Assembly: GCA_030448085.1 (NCBI GenBank)
Contig: JAUJNU010000002.1
Span: 1-64,000, forward strand
DNA: 64,000 bases
Direction of reading: 5' to 3'
Source of the DNA: Actinomycetota bacterium
Lineage (GTDB): Bacteria; Actinomycetota; UBA4738; CADDZG01; WHSQ01
Shown: piece by piece, positions 58,528 to 64,000 of the stretch
Position numbering within the stretch: position 1 is the stretch's first letter
Layout of the letters: each line of letters opens with the position of its first letter
Translations under genes and position numbers: made by a program
The notes under the pieces: model-generated
What the model saw: only the letters and a program-made list of their open reading frames with translations
Told to the model about the DNA's origin: nothing
The model's database searches: none

Positions 58528-59688
58528 ATGAGCGACGGCCTGAATTTCTCACTTTCAGAAGAGCAGGAGATGTTCCGTCAGTCGGTCCGCGAGCTGGTCC
58601 AGGACAAGCTCGCCCCGCGGGCGGCCGAGATCGACGAGGCGGACGAATATCCCTGGGATATCGACGAGATGCTCGTCAAGAACGGCCTCACCGGCGTCTC
58701 CTACCCGGAGGAGTACGGCGGGGCCGGCGGGGGCCCGGTCGAGCTGTGCCTTCTGGTCGAGGAGATCTCCCGGGTATGCGCAGGCGTCTCCCTGATCCCC
58801 GCCGTGAACAAGCTCGGCGCGATCCCCATCCTTCTCGGCGGCAGGGAGGAGATGAAGAAAGAGGTCTTCTCCGGGATCACGGATGGACGTCATCGTATGA
58901 GCTATTGCCTGACCGAGCCCGGTTCGGGCTCCGACGCAGGCGCCATGAAGAGCCGGGCGGTCAAGGACGGCGACGACTGGGTCCTGACGGGGACCAAGCG
59001 TTTCATCACCGGCGCGGGCGCGGCCGATCTGTACACGTACTTCGCGGTCTCGGACCCCGACGCCAAGCGGGGCCGCGGCATCACCGCCTTCCTCGTCTCG
59101 AAGGACATGAAGGGCTTCGAGCTGGGGCGCAAGGAAGACAAGATGGGCATCAGGGGATCACCCACCCGCGAGGTCATCCTCGACAACGTGAGGGTGCCGG
59201 CCGAGAATGTCATCGGCCAACCTGGGGAGGGCTTCCGGCTCGCCATGCGCACCCTCGACTACTCGAGGCCAACGGTCGCGGCCCAGGCTCTCGGCATCGC
59301 TCAGGGAGCTTTCGACTTCGCTGCCGGTTACGTCCAGGAGCGCGAGCAGTTCGGCAAGGCGATCGCTGCCTTCCAGGGTCTCCAGTTCATGTTCGCCGAC
59401 ATGGCGATGAAGATAGAGACCGCTCGTCTCGCCGTCTACAAGGCTGCGAAGGCGATCGAGGCAGAAGCGCCGGATGTCTCTTACTGGGCCGCTATAGCCA
59501 AGTGCTACGCCTCGGACGCCGCGATGGCGGTCACGACGGACTGCGTGCAAGCCCTCGGTGGGTACGGCTACATCAAGGAGTACCCGGTCGAGCGCTTCAT
59601 GCGGGACGCCAAGATCACGCAGATCTACGAGGGCACGAACCAGATCCAGAGGGTGGTCATCGCCCGCCACATCCTCGGCAAGCACTGA
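58528..59688 (+). CDS. Acyl-CoA dehydrogenase
   Basis: A 386-residue intact FAD enzyme. YCLTEPGSGSDAGAMKSRA, KRFITGAGAADLYTYF, FGKAIAAFQGLQFMFADMAM, ALGGYGYIKEYPVERFMRDA and QIYEGTNQIQR (catalytic Glu about 368) are canonical. ATG 58528 (MSDGLNF) matches other members; an in-frame ATG at 58513 has no clear site. It is divergent from ccr. It could be a short-chain dehydrogenase for butyryl-CoA, but methylsuccinyl-CoA dehydrogenases are about 160 residues longer, so that role is not supported. Confidence 0.9.
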   Translation: MSDGLNFSLSEEQEMFRQSVRELVQDKLAPRAAEIDEADEYPWDIDEMLVKNGLTGVSYPEEYGGAGGGPVELCLLVEEISRVCAGVSLIPAVNKLGAIPILLGGREEMKKEVFSGITDGRHRMSYCLTEPGSGSDAGAMKSRAVKDGDDWVLTGTKRFITGAGAADLYTYFAVSDPDAKRGRGITAFLVSKDMKGFELGRKEDKMGIRGSPTREVILDNVRVPAENVIGQPGEGFRLAMRTLDYSRPTVAAQALGIAQGAFDFAAGYVQEREQFGKAIAAFQGLQFMFADMAMKIETARLAVYKAAKAIEAEAPDVSYWAAIAKCYASDAAMAVTTDCVQALGGYGYIKEYPVERFMRDAKITQIYEGTNQIQRVVIARHILGKH

Positions 59689-59695
59689 GCCGCAA

Positions 59696-60211
59696 GTGTC
59701 CTCTACCGGCCTACCGCTGAAGACCCGGCCCCCTGACTCAGACACCTTGGGTCCCAGCGGCGGCTCGCCGGAACCCCCCGATGACTGGGACAGAAGCGGC
59801 GGCGGGTCCGGCTGGGTCCCGCTGCTTCGGGCGAAGAACGACATCGAGGCTCACCTTCTGACCGGACGCCTGTCCGAAGGAGGCGTCGAAAGCGCGATCC
59901 TGAAGGACCGCTTCGCGCCCGGCGCGTGGCTTCACGGGGGCTCGGACCCGTGGGCTCCCGTGACGATCCTCGTTCGCAGGATCCAGCTCGAGGACGCGAG
60001 GTTCGTGCTGGCCGAGGTTGCCTTCGAGGCTCCGGCGGTGTCCGCGTCTGCGGTCCGGGTCGACCGGGCCCGCAGAGGCCGTCTCGTCTGGTGGGCGGCA
60101 GCGATAGGCCTGGGGGTCCTCTTCACCGGCCTCGGCTTGCTCCAGACGGCCGAGGAGATGGAGCGCTGCGCTCGAGGCGTCTGCGCCGATTCTCCGACAT
60201 CCACGCCCTGA
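59696..60211 (+). CDS. DUF2007-like protein with C-terminal membrane helix
   Basis: A 171-residue protein. A Pro/Gly-rich N-terminus precedes WVPLLRAKNDIEAHLLTGRL and TILVRRIQLEDARFVLAEVA, the same two-strand/helix pattern as the protein at 26806-27162. One helix (RGRLVWWAAAIGLGVLFTGL) is near the C-terminus, followed by a Cys pair (ERCARGVCAD). Starts at GTG 59696, 7 bp after the dehydrogenase stop. Function unknown. Confidence 0.55.
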   Translation: MSSTGLPLKTRPPDSDTLGPSGGSPEPPDDWDRSGGGSGWVPLLRAKNDIEAHLLTGRLSEGGVESAILKDRFAPGAWLHGGSDPWAPVTILVRRIQLEDARFVLAEVAFEAPAVSASAVRVDRARRGRLVWWAAAIGLGVLFTGLGLLQTAEEMERCARGVCADSPTSTP

Positions 60212-60289
60212 CCAGTTCTCGTGGAGGTTGGGGGCCGCGGGGATCGTTAGGGCTTCGGCGCCTTCATAATCCTTGCCCATGACGCCGAT

Positions 60290-61783
60290 GTGGCCAACGA
60301 GGATCTTGGATCGATGAGGAACCCATTCAAGAAGAAGGACCCGTTCGTCCTCGAGCGCAAGGACGGGCTCTTCCGCGGGGTCGCCGTCAGAGAACGCAAG
60401 CGCCGCTTCAAGTTCCTCCGGCGCAAGTGGGTCCTGATTCCGCTCCTCGTGATCGTGTTGCTGGGCTCGGTCGGCGGCTACTTCGCGTACCGCTACTTCG
60501 CGGCTCAGGGGGAGGTTCAGGATGACACCATCCCGGTGACCGAGGCCCAAAAGGGCATGCCGTTCAACGCCCTGCTCGTCGGCTCGGACTCGCGGGACAA
60601 CCTCACCGAGGCGGAGCAGCAGGACCTCGGCGCGGACGACGTCGACGCCGAGGGGAACCCGATCACGGGCGAGAACGCCGACACTTTGATCCTGGCCCAC
60701 ATCGACCCTGCCACCAATCACGTGACGATGGTTCAGTTCCCCCGGGACCTTTACGTGCGGATACCGGGATCCGAGCCCGGCAAGATCAACTCTGCCCTCG
60801 GCAAGGGACGAGCGGCCCTCGTCGGCGCCGTGGAGGAGCTCACAGGCCTCGAGATCAACAAGTACGTGCAGGTGAACCTCGCCGGGTTCCGGGACCTGGT
60901 GGACGCCATCGAAGGCGTCGAGGTGTGCGTGCCGGAGCCCATCGAATTCGACCCCAACACCGGCATCGAGGTGAAGCCCGAAGATGTCGGGCTGGTGCAC
61001 TTCGACGGGGACACGGCGCTGCGTTTCGTGAGGTCCAGGAAGATCTTCGAGAACGGGGACTTCGGCAGGATCCAGAACCAGCAGAAGTTCCTCGCTGCCG
61101 CCATCAACAAGATGACCTCGCCCACCACGATCCTCAAGCTCGGGACGATCAGCAAGTTGCTCGACGTGGCCGGAGACAACATCCGCACGGACAGGGCCAC
61201 GACCATCAAGGGCCTCTACGACCTGACCAAGAGGTTCCGTTCGTTCGACCCGGCCAACTACGAGGCGTATACCGCCCCCAACCGGGGGATCGGCACCAAC
61301 GAAGCAGGCTCGGTCGTCCTGCAGGACCGGGCCGCGATGAGGGTCATGTTCGACGCTATCGCAGCCAACGAGTCCCCGGCCGAAGCGGATGGAGTGCCGA
61401 ACGTCGATGTCGCTTCCATCGCGGTCGGCGTCTACAACGGAACGGGCCAGGACGGGCTCGCCACCTCTTCAGCGGAGAAGCTCAAGCAAGCGACGACCGT
61501 GGGCGAAGGGGACAAGGTCGACATCGTCGAGGTCGGCGAAGCCCCGCACGACCGCTTCAAGAAGACGGTGATCCGGTACGACCCCAAGGAGCCCGGCTCG
61601 AAGAAGAAGGCGGAGCTCGTAGCGGCGGCGCTTCCGGGGGCCGAGGTGAAGAAGGGTGACACGCCGACGCTCATAGACGTCTCGGTCACGGTCGGGCGCG
61701 AGCGCTTCCGGACGAAGAAGATCGTGCAGATAGAAGCCCTCCCCTTGCCGCAGCCGGGCGAGGTCCCCGCCGTCTGCCGCTAG
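60290..61783 (+). CDS. LytR-CpsA-Psr (LCP) family glycopolymer transferase
   Basis: A 497-residue protein (489 if started at ATG 60314 with GAGG 9 bp upstream). One helix (KWVLIPLLVIVLLGSVGGYF) anchors it. The LCP core has FNALLVGSDSRDNLTEAEQQ, PRDLYVRIPGSEPGKINSAL and DTALRFVRSRKIFENGDFGR, with the conserved Arg and Asp that bind the polyprenyl pyrophosphate and Mg. A LytR C-terminal domain (VGVYNGTGQDGLATSSAEKL) follows. LCP enzymes link glycopolymers from undecaprenyl-PP to peptidoglycan. Next to it lie two GT4 genes. Confidence 0.92.
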   Translation: MANEDLGSMRNPFKKKDPFVLERKDGLFRGVAVRERKRRFKFLRRKWVLIPLLVIVLLGSVGGYFAYRYFAAQGEVQDDTIPVTEAQKGMPFNALLVGSDSRDNLTEAEQQDLGADDVDAEGNPITGENADTLILAHIDPATNHVTMVQFPRDLYVRIPGSEPGKINSALGKGRAALVGAVEELTGLEINKYVQVNLAGFRDLVDAIEGVEVCVPEPIEFDPNTGIEVKPEDVGLVHFDGDTALRFVRSRKIFENGDFGRIQNQQKFLAAAINKMTSPTTILKLGTISKLLDVAGDNIRTDRATTIKGLYDLTKRFRSFDPANYEAYTAPNRGIGTNEAGSVVLQDRAAMRVMFDAIAANESPAEADGVPNVDVASIAVGVYNGTGQDGLATSSAEKLKQATTVGEGDKVDIVEVGEAPHDRFKKTVIRYDPKEPGSKKKAELVAAALPGAEVKKGDTPTLIDVSVTVGRERFRTKKIVQIEALPLPQPGEVPAVCR

Positions 61784-63009
61784 ACGTCCCGCCGTCCCAG
61801 CAGACGCTCGAACAGCTTCTCGTAGGACTCGGCCACGGCTGCAGGCGAGGCCCAGCCCTCGACGAACCTGCGGCCCGCCGCCCCCATGGTGGCCGCCTCC
61901 TCGGGTGTGTCGATCAACCTGCGGATCGACTTGGTGAACATCTCCGGGTCGTCGGGCGGGACGGCAAGGCCCCCTCCGGACCGCTCCATCAGCAGCGCGA
62001 CCTCGCTCCCGATGTCGACGCTGGCGACGATAGGTCGGCCCGCGGCCATGATCGAGTACGTCTTGGAAGGGACGCTCGAGGCGGCGAGCCCTCTCTTCAG
62101 CGGGACCACGTGGATGTCTCCCGCGGCGAGCAGCTCGGGAAGGCGCTCGACCGGTTGTGCCGGCACGAAGCTCACGTTGGTGAGACCCCTTGCCTGTTGC
62201 TGAAGGGATTTGAGGGCGGCTCCCTCTCCATTGATGACGAACGTGACGTCGGGATCGTCGGCCAATGTCGCCGCCGCTTGCACCAGCAGGTCCAAGGACT
62301 GCGAGAGCCCGACGTTGCCCGCGTACATGACTACCTTCTTTCCCACCAGCCCGTACTCACGGCGGTAGCCGTTATCCGCAGGAGAAGGGGTGAGCGTGAG
62401 GGTGTCTACGAAGTTCGGGATGACCTCGATCTTGCGCCAGTCGACCTTTCGTCCGAGGTTCTCCTTCAGGTCGTCCGATAGCACCGTGACGGCGTCAGCC
62501 CTCTCGTAGCAGAAGCGTTCCAGACGCTGCGCCACTGCGATCACCTTCGTGTTGGTGAGCACGCCGAGCTCTACCGCCACGTCCGGGTACACGTCCTGGA
62601 TGTTGAACACGAACCGTCCCTTGCGGGCACGTGCGATAGCCCATCCGTCCAGGCCGAGCGTCAAGGGCGGAGAGACCGCGAGGACGCCGTCGACCGGGCC
62701 GCCGCGCGAGCCGACCATCCCTGCGACCGCGCTGAACCCGAGGAACGAGGCAGCCCGACGGGCGATGTTGCGTTTGTCGGCGGTGGGGAAGGGGTGCACC
62801 CGCAGGATCTCACCCCACGGCGTGTCCTCGCGGCGCAACAGGCGGCCCCCGTAGCCCTCCTCGATGCTGTGCCGGCGGTACCACGGGAGAGAGGTGATGA
62901 CCTCGATGCGGTGCCCCCGGTGCGCCAGCTCCTCGACGATGCGGGTGATGACGGCCCCCGTGGGGGCGGTGTCCGGCGCGAAATGGGGTGTGATGACGAC
63001 GAGGTTCAC
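61780..63009 (-). CDS. GT4 family glycosyltransferase
   Basis: A 409-residue GT-B transferase. It starts at GTG 63009 (MNLVVITPHFAPDTAPTGAV), overlapping the stop of the next gene upstream (GTGA). FVFNIQDVYPDVAVELGVL, SDDLKENLGRKVDWRKIEVI, MYAGNVGLSQSLDLLVQAAA, and SSVPSKTYSIMAAGRPIVAS, which contains the E/x7 nucleotide-binding region, are typical of WbuB-like sugar transferases. It ends by overlapping the LCP stop. Sugar specificity unknown. Confidence 0.9.
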   Translation of the reverse strand: MNLVVITPHFAPDTAPTGAVITRIVEELAHRGHRIEVITSLPWYRRHSIEEGYGGRLLRREDTPWGEILRVHPFPTADKRNIARRAASFLGFSAVAGMVGSRGGPVDGVLAVSPPLTLGLDGWAIARARKGRFVFNIQDVYPDVAVELGVLTNTKVIAVAQRLERFCYERADAVTVLSDDLKENLGRKVDWRKIEVIPNFVDTLTLTPSPADNGYRREYGLVGKKVVMYAGNVGLSQSLDLLVQAAATLADDPDVTFVINGEGAALKSLQQQARGLTNVSFVPAQPVERLPELLAAGDIHVVPLKRGLAASSVPSKTYSIMAAGRPIVASVDIGSEVALLMERSGGGLAVPPDDPEMFTKSIRRLIDTPEEAATMGAAGRRFVEGWASPAAVAESYEKLFERLLGRRDV

Positions 63010-64000
63010 AGCGTCGTCTCCAGCGCATGCTTGTACGCGTCTTCGAGGATCCCGGCGGAGGTGTCCCAATTGAACTTGTGCGCTCGCTCGAGGCCCTTGG
63101 AGATGTAGGCCTGCCTCTGGTCCTCATCCACGAGGAGGGAGACCATCGCCTCTGTCCACTGCTCCGCGTTGTCGGGAGAGATGAGGACGCCGCTGTCGCC
63201 GACGACCTCGGGCAGCGCGGTCGCGTTCGCGGCGATCACCGGGCAGCCCCTGTTCATCGCTTCGAGCGCCGGTGCCCCGAACCCCTCGAACTTCGAGGGG
63301 AACGTCATCGCCACGGCCTCTCGGTAGAGGTCGTCGAGGTCCGCGCTGGGGACGTAGCCGAGCTGCTTCACGTTGTCGTCGATCCCGAGGTTGTGCACCT
63401 CGGCCTCGATCTTCTTCGCCATGTCCTTGGCGAGCCTCCACTCCTGCCACGCCTTCGCACCGGTGAGGACCAGAGTCGTGTCCGGGTGTTCCTTCAGTAG
63501 CTTGCAGAACGCCTCCAGCAGCACCAGGTGGTTCTTGTGCGGGTAGGTGGCGGCGGGATAGAGGAAGTAGCGGCCCGGGATCTCGTATCGCTCGCGGATG
63601 TCGGTGGGCCCGTCGGCCATCGTGCGCGGGGAGATCCCGTGCGGCACCACGACCACGACGCTGGGGTCGATGTTGAGTCGCTCGATCACGGTGCGGCGCG
63701 AGTACTCGCTCGGGACGAGCACGAGCCGGGACGCCTCCGCGGAGCGCGGAACCATCAGCTTGAGGAACCTCATCTTCGCCCGCGTGAAGTACTCGGGGAA
63801 GTAGAGGTACTGGAGGTCGTGGATCGTGAGGACGGAGCGTGGAGCGGAGCAGCGGGCATCGTGCCGCCGCCGTGATGGACGAGATCCATGCCGCGGCGCC
63901 TGCACTGGGCCGCCAGCCAAGAGTTCTCCCCGGCCACGCGGAACGACTTCATCTGCCCGGTGAGGGGTGCGTAAGCGACCTCGAAGTGGCTAGCGAGATC
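63006..64000 (-). CDS. GT4 family glycosyltransferase, partial and frameshifted
   Basis: The 5' end lies beyond the window. The main frame from about 63845 on begins VLTIHDLQYLYFPEYFTRAK and continues VPSEYSRRTVIERLNIDPSV, LYPAATYPHKNHLVLLEAFC, VKQLGYVPSADLDDLYREAV and FPSKFEGFGAPALEAMNRGC, the classical donor-binding end of GT4. A frame break near 63845 separates it from MKSFRVAGENSWLAAQCRRR upstream. It is coupled to the following GT4 by a GTGA overlap. Confidence 0.87.

Noticed and set aside
1..64000. tRNA, rRNA, CRISPR, integrase or transposase
   Set aside because: None was recognised on either strand.

Overview
High-GC (roughly 65%) chromosomal DNA, most likely from an uncultivated member of the Actinomycetota. 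Reasons: a stand-alone epsilon-type acyl-CoA carboxylase subunit next to the beta subunit, an LCP cell-wall ligase with a LytR C-terminal domain, a DUF222/HNH gene of the 13E12-repeat type, NarL-type two-component genes, and many ATGA/GTGA start-stop overlaps. No phage, integrase, transposase, CRISPR array, rRNA or tRNA was seen. No stretch over 300 bases lacks a gene once broken genes are rejoined.

About half of the roughly 57 genes, including the housekeeping gene purM, are interrupted by one-base indels, often a missing G or C in a run. This looks like residual long-read assembly error rather than mass decay. Such genes are reported as single entries with the breaks noted.

Layout. 0-9.5 kb: an exported beta-helix protein, two acyl-CoA dehydrogenases around an R2-like oxidase fused to an SCP2 lipid-binding domain, RNase D, a NYN-LOTUS protein, YjbQ, a flavin reductase and a secreted TIM-barrel protein. 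9.5-16.5 kb: a polysaccharide block (sulfotransferase, Wzy-like polymerase, Wzx-like flippase, sulfotransferase) and a membrane HD-GYP protein with a basic tail. 16.6-21.2 kb: AlkB, an mhqO-mhqD-like pair, a sulfatase and a secreted EEP-fold protein. 21.3-37.3 kb: two convergent glycopolymer operons, the plus one with a WecB/TagA transferase, GT2, CDP-alcohol phosphotransferase and an alkaline-phosphatase-fold protein, the minus one with two membrane proteins, DUF4012, a cytidylyltransferase-like enzyme, sn-glycerol-1-phosphate dehydrogenase, a second alkaline-phosphatase-fold protein and a polyprenyl glycosylphosphotransferase. 37.3-43.8 kb and 48.4-59.7 kb: acyl-CoA metabolism (MeaA-type mutase, double-module 3-hydroxyacyl-CoA dehydrogenase, SDR, carboxylase beta and epsilon, epimerase, thiolase, crotonyl-CoA carboxylase/reductase, acyl-CoA dehydrogenase), which together suggest an ethylmalonyl-CoA route. 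In between and after lie purM, a DUF222-HNH gene whose start codon sits in a hairpin loop, large membrane proteins, a two-component system, and finally an LCP ligase with two GT4 glycosyltransferases.

The most novel candidate is the pairing of glycerol-1-phosphate dehydrogenase, a LicC-like cytidylyltransferase, a CDP-alcohol phosphotransferase and two paralogous alkaline-phosphatase-fold proteins inside a glycopolymer locus. It could make CDP-activated glycerol of the archaeal stereochemistry to decorate a surface polymer or lipid. This is inference from gene families and context.
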